This document shows, one piece after another, positions 11,763 to 24,600 of a stretch of 64,000 nucleotides of DNA (within the stretch, counting starts at the first letter, position 1; each line of letters starts with the position of its first letter). The translations under genes were made by a program, and so were the position numbers. Below the pieces are notes generated by a model. It was given only the letters and a program-made list of their open reading frames with translations. It searched no databases and was not told the DNA's origin. Source of the stretch: Acridotheres tristis (Eukaryota > Chordata > Aves > Passeriformes > Sturnidae); assembly GCA_037013685.1 (NCBI GenBank), contig CM072887.1, positions 44,815,154-44,879,153 of the forward strand, in the 5' to 3' direction.

Positions 11763-14289
11763 GAAAGTTATTCCTTTCCACCAAAGGAGATAAGATTAAA
11801 CTCTGACTTTCTATAAAATGTGAAGAACAAGGTCAACCTTGCAATGCAGAGCAGAGTCAAGGAGCATTCTGGATCTGATAGCTCTTGTCTGCAGATGAGA
11901 AAAACAGCATGGTGGCTTAAGATCTAAATTGTCCTGACTTCTCTCATAGCAGTGGGTAACGGCTGACTGAATAAGATTATCAGAACAGGATAAATTGGAG
12001 TGTAGGGATATAATGGGCCAGAAGTAGACCTCTGAGTTTAACAGCCTCTTGATATCCTCAACATTTCATGGCAAGAAAGCTCACTTCAATCCTGTGAAAG
12101 AGGTCTATTTACTGCCTCTAATTTTGAAATTAAGACGTCTTGTTAGTACCTTCCTGAGTGAAGACTGTTACTTTGGTCATATTTGTAACTCTCCATTTAC
12201 ACTTCATAAAATTATTATATTCTTTTTGAGATGGGATTCAGGATAGCAAGCAAACTCTAAACCTAAAAGATGTGTTATGGATTAATGCAGTGACAATGTG
12301 AAGCTTTTTTTGAAATTTCCTAACATTCTTTTAGCTTTTTGAATTGTTGCTTTTCCTTTAAATATTGAGAGTATTGATGGCTCTCAAAATGTCTGATAAA
12401 AAAAGCAAAATTGTCATCATAATTTCTGTAATTATTCAGTTTCACAGTGTTACAAAAGCACGTTGAGTTCATGAAAATTGCAATCACTAAAGTATGTTGA
12501 CTCTACACTGAATCTAAATTTTAGCATTTGCCTGTACTCCCAAAAGATCTCAGACAGGTTGTCATCACTTTCTGAACCGTCTGTTAGCATTATGGTACAT
12601 CACACATTATAATCACAGTTTGCTCCTGTCTGCTCCCAAACTGATTGTTTGTGTTTCAGGTGTGATTGTTATCTCGTTTTTTAAAAGGTACATTATTTGT
12701 GCTGGATGAACTTTTTTTGGTGATAATTTTAAAGACACTTTAGCTTTGATAACCAAATGGCATATCCACTGATGAGATCTAAGGCTAACAGGGAGAATGA
12801 ATTGTCTTAAATAAAGTCCATAAGTCCATCATGATTTAAAGAGTAGAAATGTTTCTTGCAAGATTTATTTTGAGTATGCTAGAAACTCTCAGCATTAAAA
12901 AAAAGCAAGAAGACTTCTTTACCCAGCTGAATCAGTCCTTTCCTGATAATGATTTCTAAGTTGGACTGCCAACCTATTCTAGAGATTTCCTACAGCAGTG
13001 GAAAATACCCTCTATGGATAGAACCTAATATGGTTTCACTGAGGACAAAAGAATTTTCTCTCACCACAGGATGCTTATGTTGCCAATGCAAGTGAAAAAT
13101 TGCCATTGCCTGCCTCTCTAATGGGTCCTCTACTTGTAACTCTTCCTACATTTCTCATCTGTAATTGCAGAGCATGCAAAGGGTGCCTTGATGCAGGCAC
13201 AGCACTGCAGACAGAGCTGTAATCATAAATAGGGCTCGTGTCTGGAAGAACAGATGACGCAGACAGCAGCTCTGTGGATGGCACTGCACACGCCACATCC
13301 ATCTGGGAACAGAGCAGAATGAACATAGCAGAAGGGGATTTCTGAATATTTTAGTGAAACCTGCTGAGTTTCACACTAGTGCTGCTGAAGGCCTCACAGC
13401 CCCCATGCTAACTGAACAGTAGAACTGGAAGGTCTTCTCACTACTCATGTAAAAGACCTGCACAATAGCTTCAATAGCTCTGAAACAATCCAAATGGGGC
13501 CTTTCTCTACAAACACATACAGAGTGGTTTGATATTCACAAAGTACATTATATTTGTCTAAACTGGTGATGCCAGCGATTCCTCAAATAATTATGAATTG
13601 TAAATGTACAATAATATTTGTGGTTTGTGTAGAGATTATTAATATACAGATATAACAACTGTATCTAGTAATTGGGACACAATCTAAACCGAATTTCTTC
13701 TGAGATTGATTACTCCTGGCTTCAGAACCTATGAACCTAAAGACTACTACTCCTGCACAGGAGTAGTGTAAGGGAGTGGTTGCCAGTAGAAGCCTGTACT
13801 CATGGAGTGACTACAGTCAATAATTTAATTTATTGTGCTGGAAGTGCAATAATCATATTCCTTTTCATTTTCAGATGAAATGGAGCACCAATGGATGCTG
13901 CCACTGTACTGTCTTTAGAGTCCACTTTTCTTAAAGTCTGGTCTTTGTATGCCTCACCTTTGTTCTTATCCACACATTAATATTTAGCTGCACATTCCTG
14001 GAAAAGACTTCAATTCAAAGCGTATTCAAATTAGTTTGAAATAAATTTTATTTATAGAGATGAACACATGTTATTATATTTTTGGCTTGGCAACCAAGTT
14101 CTGCATGGAAACTAAGCAGTTCATTGTGATTTACAAATTAGATATGTATCAACAATGATGCCTGTTCAGGAAAAATATAAAAAGCATCTCACAGATATGT
14201 AAAAAAGACATATATGAGATTTGAAGCAATCCTCTAGCTTTACTCAGCTGTACTCCCTGGGCCAACTTTAACCTAAACAAAAAAATAAC

Positions 14290-14308
14290 AAAAAAAAAAA
14301 AAAAAAAA
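14290..14308. repeat. A19 tract
   Basis: Nineteen consecutive A, preceded by A-rich sequence from 14279. No retroposon body was recognised next to it. Confidence 0.9.
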
Positions 14309-14381
14309 TCCAAAATTGTCATAAGTTTTAAAAAATAGCCATCAAAGAGGGAAAATGTAGTTATTCAGCAAATTAGAAAGT

Positions 14382-14421
14382 GGGGGGGGGGGGAGACAGA
14401 GTGAGAGAGAGGGAGAGACAG
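14382..14421. repeat. G12 tract followed by GA-rich repeat
   Basis: Twelve consecutive G lead into an irregular GAGA/GACA stretch. The whole 40 bases are nearly all purine on the plus strand and could form a G-rich secondary structure. Confidence 0.85.
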
Positions 14422-17400
14422 TAAGTATTTTAATATGCACAAAATATCTACAGAGAAGAAGGAAATTAATCCTCTTGCCATAAGCAAAAAAAAAAAATCA
14501 TAGGCTTAAATTAAGAAATCTCACATGCTTTTGGAGTGGGAAAAACCTTTGAGAGTAAAGAATATGGACTCCAAGCTTGGAGAAGGAATGTTGCAGAATA
14601 ACCTGCTAATAGTTTTGTAATATCAAATAAATTAAACAAGAACCTGGTGGCTTGGGTAGCATCTGGTTAAGTTCTTACTGAAACCTGTTTTCTGTGATTT
14701 TTCACTAGTTTTGCATGAGAAAAAAACCTATTGCTTTTGTTATGTAAAATAATTTTTAAAAAACTCTGCTGCTAATTTCCATGAAAACATGTATACTGAC
14801 GTTAATGGAGTAACATGACATCAACAATATTCTAAAACTCACTTTCTAGATATGTTGACTTTAAGACAGAACCTGCTTTGGCTCATTCTCATGATTAGCA
14901 GACTGGAGAAAATTTGAACCTGATGGAAATCTGATTTCTTGACATCAGGGAATCCGGATACATGTACATGGGATTTAAAATTGGCATTGAAAGCATGATT
15001 GCTTTTCCTTTCTTAATTTTAAAGAAAATCTTTGCTAGATCCACAGGGACAAGCCCACCCATTCATTGTTCTTAGGTTTAACCCACCCATCCATTCTCCT
15101 TTCTGATCCCATTTGTTCTATTTTAACTTTCTTATCTTCTGTACTTCCTTCTTGAATTCTAATATTTATTCTAAGCTATAAAAGCTAATAAGATCTGCCA
15201 GAAACTTAAAATTCGAAACCAGAGATTACTGCTGATTATAATGTTATCTAAATTGTTATCTAACTGTTGGCAGGTACTGCACAGTTACTACTAAAAACTT
15301 TGGTACCTGACTTACTAAGCACAAAATAAACAAAATCAGTAAGTTTAAAATTAATACGTTAAAAATGTTTACATTGAAGGAATGAGTTACTACCAATATT
15401 TTAATAAGATATAAAACGAACATGAATATTCTCCACTGGAATACCTTTTTATTATTACATTCAAATAATTGCTCATACATGTGCTCATGTATGTCTACAT
15501 GCAGTAAATGCAAAATGAATGCAACAAAATTCCAGATTAAATGCCATTATTGGATCATTGCATATAGAAAATAATAAAAGTCACATTCAGCAGATTTCAG
15601 TTTCATAAATATACTCCATTTCCTGCAGCTTTAGGACCAACAGTTCCACCTGAGTCACACGAATAAGTTGTATCCTGTTATTGTATTTACAGTGCCACAT
15701 GCCTTTGGTGAGCGAATTATTATTTTGATACAAACAAACTCATTTTTTTCAGCACTCGTAATGTGTTAAGACCCTCACTACAACCAGCTTTGATGGCTTA
15801 TTTAAATAGCAATAGTTGAGTTGCTTGCAATCATTCTTTTTATCCTAAGGTAAACACTAGGTATTAGTATTTGGGCTTTTCTATCACAGACAGGAGCTAC
15901 AGACAATGTTATATTTACAACTAATAAAACTTGATAGGCCCTCATTGGGCTGAAAATAAGGATTTTACTAATGTAGAACATAAACCTATGAACATTGAGA
16001 TTCAAGTGATTGAAATGTCCTGCAATGATGCTTCTGAACCTCCTTTGTGAACTGTCATTACAGAAATTGTCCCTGGCAGAGGCTGAACAATTACTGTGCA
16101 CCCCAACAGACACCTGCTTTCTATTCCTTGGTCAAAGAGCAATCTCTATCTTTTGGTGACAACAGATTGCTTTTTGAACTGTAATAAATAATACCAGCAT
16201 CTTTTAATCTTAAATTGTGAATCAATTTTTCCTATTGTGTAATCCCTCTGTCCCCTGAATCAGCATAAACAATACACAATGCATGGCAAGCCTTATAATT
16301 TTCTGTTTCTCCCATGGCTCACCTCAGGAATTATAGGAAAATCCCACCAACAAAATTGTTCGAGAATAATTAGGAAAACCAAAAATTCGATTTCCTAATG
16401 ACAACTATAATTTTTTTATACTGACAATTTTATTAAATAAGTATGATTACATGTAAAGTGTGATGTGATTGTTCTTTTCTTGAATGTAATAGGAACACAG
16501 CTAAATTTAAAAATAATACCACGAGAATCCCTGATAACATCAGTTGCTCTTGATCACTCTTGCACTCCAGGGCTACACCAGCCTCTCATACCCAGATTAA
16601 TGTTCTAATATTTGTCCTTCCCAGAGCCCATTTCACAGAGGAATCACACTGTTACTGCAGACTAATTATACACGTATGTTTTTCTGAATCATCAAATTAG
16701 CGTAGGAGACAGTCCAAGTTTGCAAACGGAATTGTGAATCTTGGCCCAGATTCCACCTACATGATCTTGAAAAGGATGGGATTTGGAGAAAAAGAACATA
16801 AATGATATAAGGAAAAGAAGTAGGGCTCAGAATATGCAAGTCATGATAGAGGAATTGTTAGAGTGTAGACTACTAAGATGGAAAAAAAGAATACTTTGAA
16901 ATACTGAGCAACTACAAGCAGATAGTTCTATAACAACCTTCAAATAGCTATTAAGACCCATGGTAACACAGTAATGGGAAACAAATAGATTTTATTTCTC
17001 TGCTTTTTCTGAAATGCCACTGTGCATTGTGCAAGCCTCATTGTTATTTTTAAAAGTAATTTTCATATATATGTGTTGCGTGTTAAAAGCAATAAATATG
17101 CAGACTGATATTGAGGAATTTCAGAACTTTTGGAAGAAGCATCTCAAGTATGCATGACAAATTAAGGAACATTCACTAAATCATCATGGTTTTTCCAGTT
17201 ACTTAGTCCACAGGAATTTCTCACAGTTGGAATTGTGCCCTTCACTCACAGGAAAGAAGCAACGATATGTTTTATTGATACAACATCAGTCAGTGGTAAA
17301 TGCTTCAATGGCAAAGCACACTTATTGCATAGAACACAGGACCAGGCAAAACTGCCAAGAAGACCCTCCCATTGTTGTTCAGAAAGGACACTCTTCCTAA

Positions 17401-20400
17401 ATGGTTTCTCAGAGAGGATTGTAAGTGTGACTGGATCCAATCCAGGTTCCAGACTTGGTCAAGGGTTCATGCCTAAAGGATTATATATATGTAATCAATC
17501 CTCTAGACCACATAGCTAAGATTTCAAAATTTAGCATGCTATTAATCCCTTACTGAATACCTGACACCATAAGGATTCTCTCAGCCTCGAGGAGAACCTT
17601 TAGAGGTGTCCCTGCTTGGGAATATCCTGATTTGCCACCTGCTGTAGTGCATGAGAGCTCAATGACCCCGTGGACACTATTTGTGGACTAAGATGATTGA
17701 CTTATAGTGATATTTACAGTGTTTGCAAGATGCCTGGATCACCCCTGCAGCCCAGCTTCCAAGTTGTCATCTGTGCCCCAGAGTAAGGTGGATGCAGCCA
17801 TCACAATCCCATCTGGTGGTTATGGCATAAAATGGGGAGCAGGTCACCGCATACTTCTACTTTTAAAGGTAGGCTCCAATCCCAGTAAACATATGAAAAA
17901 TAATGAGATAGAGAGACAGACAGAAAGTAACCTATTTCCAAAGCAAATATTGAGAAACTCACTGTGGAGCAGACAACAGGATTGTAACTATGCAAGTCAC
18001 TGGGATGGGAAAGAATTAAATTAAAGCCCCTGGTCCAAATTATTAAGTTAGATTTTCCTTATTTGGCTATTCTAAATGAACCCAGAGCCTCCTGTTGTCA
18101 CAGGAATGGAGCTTTTGAAAAAATTAATACAGATTCACAGAAATACTGCTTTATCTGAACAGACACAGAATTGTAAAGGTTAAAGCTTATCTTTTTTTAT
18201 CTTTTCAAAACTCGTAAATCTCACGAGATCAGAACATAGAGGTGTCCTAATGCTTGACTGGTTTGTTTGGGTACAGAGGATACTGAGTAGCTTTTAATTG
18301 AATTAATATTATTCTGCTGTTTCTTTCATAATTTCTGAAAGTTTCTTAGAATCTACCTCTTGGAAAAAGATTTTCTATTTAGTGCCAACCTGGCCCACTT
18401 TACTAAAGCCAGTGATTTTCTGAATTTTCTTATAGAAACTCTCATGATTCTGATGAAGTTAACATCTTCCATATTCTCTTTCAGTTACCATAGTGGAATG
18501 AATTTGCTGCTTTTCTATACTGAAATTTTCTTTTTTTTTGTTATTGTGCAAAGAAAGATCCTAAATATTTAGTTTGACTGTGCTACAGCAAGTTTTTAAA
18601 TTTTAACAGTGGTATTACTTGCTAGGCAAGAAATGTTGTTGCCTTGTAAAACTGCTAAATTATTTACTATTTATATATGTCACAATAATGTGCATTCTTT
18701 GGCCAATGGTTTCATAGAATAATTAATTTTATTGAACCTTTGAATCGTAAAATTTGTGCCAATACATAATTCAGTTGGTCAAGAAGTCCTTTCAGTCTTT
18801 TGTTAAGCAAGCAGTCATAAGAGATCTGAAATGCACATCAAGTACCAGTGCTGCACTACCTTAGAGTTACTCCACATTTTTTAGTACTACTCTGTTTAGT
18901 TCACAAATATGCCCCTCATGTATAAGCACAGCACCAGGTGAAGGAGATCATCTATTGTACAGGTCAGCTCTCAGTGCTCATGAAATAGGAATGCCTCTCT
19001 AGTCCTGCTGTAAACCTGTAACCAAATATTTTGCTGTCGGGCAGGAATTGCCTGTTTGTGCCCTGCTCTGCGTACTTGTCTCTCAAAGAAGGAAAAAGTA
19101 TAAGAAAGAGGACATGCACTTGTTCTCCACTGACATGGAGTCCATAAAGACCCTGGAGAAGTTTCTGGGCTGCTTCACTGTGTGTCAAAGCCAAATTCTG
19201 GTTCTATGTGTAAAAAAAGATCATAATGGGCTTATTGAAATGCATTTATTCACTACAGACTATCCTAGCTGGGAAAAAAGGAGATAACAAAGAGTCTGTT
19301 TTGAAATCTTTGCACACTGATCTTTATCATTGTATTCCACAGAAGCCAGAGGGTATTTGGTATATTCATAAAAAACACATTAAGACTAGCTCTCTTTGCA
19401 CCTTTTGTGAATGTTATTTTGTATGTTTGTATATTGTTACCCCATTCCACTAGACTACTTCATCAAAGCCAATTTCGTGGTGTTCTTTCTGTATTGTGAG
19501 AACTTAATAGCAAGCCACATATTTGTTTGCACACATTCTTTGTAAACAAGAAGGATTATAGGAAAGTCTGATCCCTCTGAGAGCAACAGGAATCAAATAG
19601 AAGAGAAAGTGTTTACTCCCTACTCCATTATTTTGTACCAAGTAATATACAAAGATTCTGTTTGAGCTTCATTTCAGTTTATGCTGTTAGTGTTCTTTTG
19701 GCTGCCCACTATTTTTGCTGCTGGGTTTTTTGGTTTTGTTCTGGTTTTTTATTTTTTTTTTCCTGTCTCTGCTGTTTCAGATACAAAAACTGCTGCAATC
19801 TATCCATATTGATATCTCACTCCATCTCTGTTAGCAGAAGTACTGGATCTCCTCACGGCCATGGCTTAAGACTTATTACATACTATTGTACATAATCTAT
19901 TTTGACAATAAAATCATATTGCTTTGGATTAATATTTCATGGAAAATACAATTTTTAATATCGCTAAAGAAAATTTTGTCAAACAGTTTTCATTATGTTT
20001 TCTTATACCTTAGTTTTGTTTTTTATTGATTAATAGCAAGACTTCTAAGCTAAAATGTTCTAAGGGATTTATCTACCTTTATCATTTACTCACTGTGGTC
20101 AGAGGAAGAGAGGACTGATTGATTACAGGTGCTCTACATGCTGCTATTTTCAGGAGTTCCTCAGTAACACATGGTGATGGATCAACCCGCTGGTTGACTG
20201 AAAAAATTTACTTTATCTTCTTGAAAGGATGTCAGTCAGTGCACAGTGGAAGGTGATGAGGGGAATCTCAGCCATACTAATGTCTTTAAAGTTCTTCTGA
20301 AGCAAATTAAGAAATCTAAGGATCTGAAAAAGTAGAACAGGGCAAAGGAATTTGCATTTCCTTGACTGGGCAACTGATAATCAGCTGCAGAACTGCAAGG

Positions 20401-21469
20401 CATGTAAAGATATTTCCCCATTAAAAATGCCTGATACAATCACCTTTTCCTGAAGCATCTCAGGAATTTCAAACTTGGAAATGGCCAAGTTGGTTAAAAG
20501 TGCATATTCGCTTGTTCACTAGAATGATACATTAAAAAAAAATCCTTTACAGCCAGTAAAAAAAAAATCTTCACAAATAAATCGACCTTGAAAGAACTTA
20601 TTGGATGGTACACTGAGAATAGATCAGACAAATACATAGGGAATGTTATACTGACATTTAGGCTTAAACTCCATATAAGCAATTACATCAGAAGCACTGC
20701 TTCTAAATAGGTAATTTATATTTGTCAAATGCATCTGTCTGTCTCTGGTTTAATGTAATCACAAGTAAGATTTCTCAAGTTCGAGGAGAAATAACTACAC
20801 AACACACACTAGTAAGGGAATATGAGAAAAAGTGGAATTGCCAAATGCAAATTTTATACCAGTTCCTTTTTCATTTGACTTGGGTTTAGGAAAAGCTAAT
20901 GTTTATTTTCAGATTATTTCCTAGGCAGAACAGAGCAAATATAAAGACACATTCTTTTCCTGGCACAACTGTTCAATTTCACATAAAAATTAACAGATTC
21001 TGTTTATAGCAGCAGATAATTTTACCCCAAATATTTGCTCAAAATCAATGCGTTTCCTGAGTGGTTCATATCTTATTCTACTCCAGCAAATCTGCTGAGA
21101 GTCAGTATGTCTTATTCTGCAAATAAGATGACTCCCACAAAAATAATTCTCCCTTTTGAAAAAGATGACCTTTCCAGACTCTGTATCTGGCTGGCAGAAA
21201 AAAAGTACAAATTCCAGCTCATTAATTCTTCCATTGTCCACATGGATCATCCTGGAATTAATTTATTCCTTCTGTCTCGGGTAATCTTCAGATGGCTAAT
21301 TTCCTCTGTGTTGCTCCAGCTGTAATAGGGCATTCACAAAATTTGTGTTTTACTCCAATTCTGTCAGAATGCTCCTGCCTCTCCTCCAGTATCACCTTTG
21401 TTTAAACTCTAGTGCTTATGAAAGGTTTATGCACCAACAGAGTTTCCAAGACTTGTATGTGGTGGTGTT

Positions 21470-21620
21470 AATAAATCAGGGCCCAAGTCATTCCCCGTCA
21501 TGAATTCTCCCTGATGCTTTTAATTTGCGTTTAAATCTTGCAAGAACGTGTTGTTTAAAAGAAGATATGAGGCAATTAATATTTTAATTCACTATGAACT
21601 AATTGCCTTAAGAATTCAAG
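21470..21620. other. Candidate conserved noncoding element with paired TAATTG sites
   Basis: The stretch is non-repetitive and carries several homeodomain-like cores. AGGCAATTA at 21570-21578 is the exact reverse complement of TAATTGCCT at 21600-21608, 21 bases apart. A TTAAT/ATTAA-rich segment lies between them. This is the texture of vertebrate developmental enhancers, but conservation cannot be seen from one sequence, so the call is an inference. Confidence 0.25.
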
Positions 21621-24600
21621 CTGGGAATCAATATTTCGTGTACTTAGTGTACACAGTCTGTGTTAAGCATTAAGTGCATGTAGCTAGTTTGATGTTAGTC
21701 TTGTCTGGAAAACTGCCAGTGAAGCTGAAACCGCCTTTTGACACATTCAGAATAGCAGGAAACCTCTTCATGAATAATTATTTCTACAGAATTGTTTACA
21801 TTGAGAAGTTTTAAATAAATATAACACTTTAAGTAGAACCACATTTGTCTTAGCATACTGTTCAAGTCCATATAAATCATAATTTACCTTTGCTGCACAG
21901 CCTAATGCAATCTATTAAGGAAATAGTTCTTTTAATAACAAGAGTACAGGAAACAGAGCGCTCAATCACACATAAAGAGACAATAAGATTACTGTTAATA
22001 CACTTTTAACCTTTTAATAAATCATTCTGATTAGCACACAGAGCTGAAAGGATCAGTGGTTGTTTTCTTACAAGACCCCTTTATGGATTGAAAATTTTGC
22101 TGCCTCAGAAAACCCACAGAATATGGTGTCTCCATTCATCCCTTCATCCTGGTAGAAGGCCTGGTATGTCTCATTCACAGCCAATATTTTTATAATTAAC
22201 AGAAATAATTTTTGAAAGGAAAGAACTGCTTTATTTATCTGTGGTTCAAAATATTAAACTAAGCTGAAAATACAAAACTCAGAAGTCAAAGCGATAATTT
22301 AATAGTGTTCAAAATTGTAAAATGGTAATATTTTGAAACTATTTACTATTTTTTTTATTTTGGAGAAAACTTCCAGTCCAGTGCAATGAATGAGGCACTA
22401 AGTTAATCGAGTTATATAGCATAATAAGCCTATTCTAGTTTGGTCATATAGCTGAAAGAAAAGCATACTGATACAAAGAATTCTAACTTTCGCACCAGTC
22501 TCAAACTCTTTAGCCCTGAACAGTTACAAGGGATAGAAATTTTATAGTAAAAAATTTACTTTTGTATATCAGAACAGAATTATAACATGCTACTAGCAAA
22601 TAAAAGATTATTCAAAGTTTAAATGCTGGATCAATATGAAAAATATTGGTAATCTGAAGAAATTCTACTTCAAGCATCTGCAAATCTCAGGAGCAAACTT
22701 TCTCTTAGTACTGACAGTACCTTTCACTTCTGGTCTCTGGCCAGTCCAACCTGGTTCTAGTGCCAAACAAATGATGTCTCAGAGGATTCCTTCACAAAGC
22801 CTTAGCCATAATTGCAAACGTGGCAAAAAAAAAGTTTTTCAAGGATATTTTTTGATTCAGGACTAGAAAGCAGTTCTCATTTTAGTTTTGTCTTGAAAAT
22901 TGTTTTCTTTCTTGTTTCAAGCAACTTGGTTAAACCATTGATAGTTCACAGGAAACCTTGAAGTTTGTTTCAGAAGTACAAACAACTTTCTAATCTCCCT
23001 CTGATTTATTACCTGAGTGGTTGCTGTCAGCCAAATAACCAGTAAACACACAGATTAATATTTCACTAGCAAAATAAAAAATAAATAGGGAAAAACCCCA
23101 GCCTCAAAAAGACACTCTAGGTATCTAAGGGTGGTGCACACAGATTTTTACAGCTTTTGTTTGTTTGTTTTTTAAACCATACATGCATAATTCATGATTT
23201 TTAACTTCCTTCCAGGAAAAGGATGTATTCATTAGATGTACCCAAGGAGTAGATAGACTGCAGTGAACCAGATCACACTTTGTTTTGGCTTACAGTGTGT
23301 TCCTCCCATATTTTGCTGAAGGGTTTTGTTTAGCCACTCATGTTTGGCTGGTGACATCATCAGTATAGCTCTTTGGCCTTTTAAAATAAAGCTTAAAAAA
23401 ACCCTTATAGATGGCAGTTAGCTTGGAAAGTGGGCCTTAACAAGGTAATTTCTGTCTTTCTGATATTACATTGACTATCCCTGAGCTGCAGATTTTGGAT
23501 TCACTTACTCCAGACAGAGCCTGCTTTAGCTAGGCATCCTGGCTAGCTCTGCAGGACACTCAGACCATTTCACACGACTCTCAATGACCAACCTGCTCCC
23601 ACATGCCAGTCCTTCCTGATGCCTCCTCTGGGCTTTTGTGGCCCCAGCAGCACGCACAGGGTGCAGATCCATGCTCAGGGGGCACATCCATGCACATCCA
23701 TCCATGCACATCCATGCACACCGGCACTGACACTGCTGCAAGCACACCCTGCACAGCAGGCTGTGACTCCACAAGGAGCACTCTCAAATAACAGCAGGAG
23801 ACAAGGCTGTGGCTGCTGGGTGTAGGTGACAACTAGTACAGACCACCATCCAGGAAAGAGAACCCTAAGGAAACCTGTGATTTGCTGAAACATTATAACA
23901 TTTTGCATGGAGATTTGGCGGAAAGCAACCACTTCATCAGCTGATGGATTTCAGTCATTTGTGTTCAGCACAGAAACCTCAAGGACCAGCACTAGCCAGC
24001 TCCAACAACACCTGATCTTTTCCCGGTGTCATGTAGACTTTAGAAGCCTGAACTTTACGACAAATTTTGTTTACATTCGTATCCATGACAAACAACAAAA
24101 GCTGATCATGTGATGTTTGTGCAATCAAAAGGATTGATAAGACCTTAGCAGCACATAGAAGAACAACAAAGTAAAATTAAGCTTTGGTTAAAAATTAATT
24201 AGCTATATATATATACGTGATAAAAACTTGCAAACAAACATTTATTATACGGTTAAAGCTCCTGATAAAAAGAAAAAGCTCAGAGTTTAAAAAATAACCA
24301 AGAGAATATTTAGACGCATTTAAGTGTAGAACTTGCTTCTGTATTATAGGACACTTTTTCTCCCAGCTTTGACTTCTTCATGGCTGATTCTTTTACCTCA
24401 ACTCAGGTCATACACTTGAGGTGAACATTTTCTTCGTTCTATCTGAATGCATATTCACAGAAGGCCCTTGTAATAATCTTCTCATAATGACATTTGAAAA
24501 AAAAGAAAGAGCATATTTAGAAAGTAGGCAGAAGTGCAGAAGTATTTATGTTATAATGCTATACATAATAGCATAATATAATATACATATACATACTCTT

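Larger units (their letters stand above)
11763..21469. other. AT-rich non-coding DNA, no gene recognised
   Basis: I read both strands and found no recognisable protein domain, RNA gene or large repeat. Small frames such as 17235-17519 plus (94 codons), 17707-18024 plus (105 codons) and 15802-16113 minus (103 codons) are of the size expected by chance in 64 kb. Homopolymer tracts near 14.3 kb are listed separately. Confidence 0.6.

Noticed and set aside
15474..15493. 8-bp inverted repeat CATACATG/CATGTATG
   Set aside because: Short and alternating purine-pyrimidine, expected by chance. No microRNA-like longer stem is visible.
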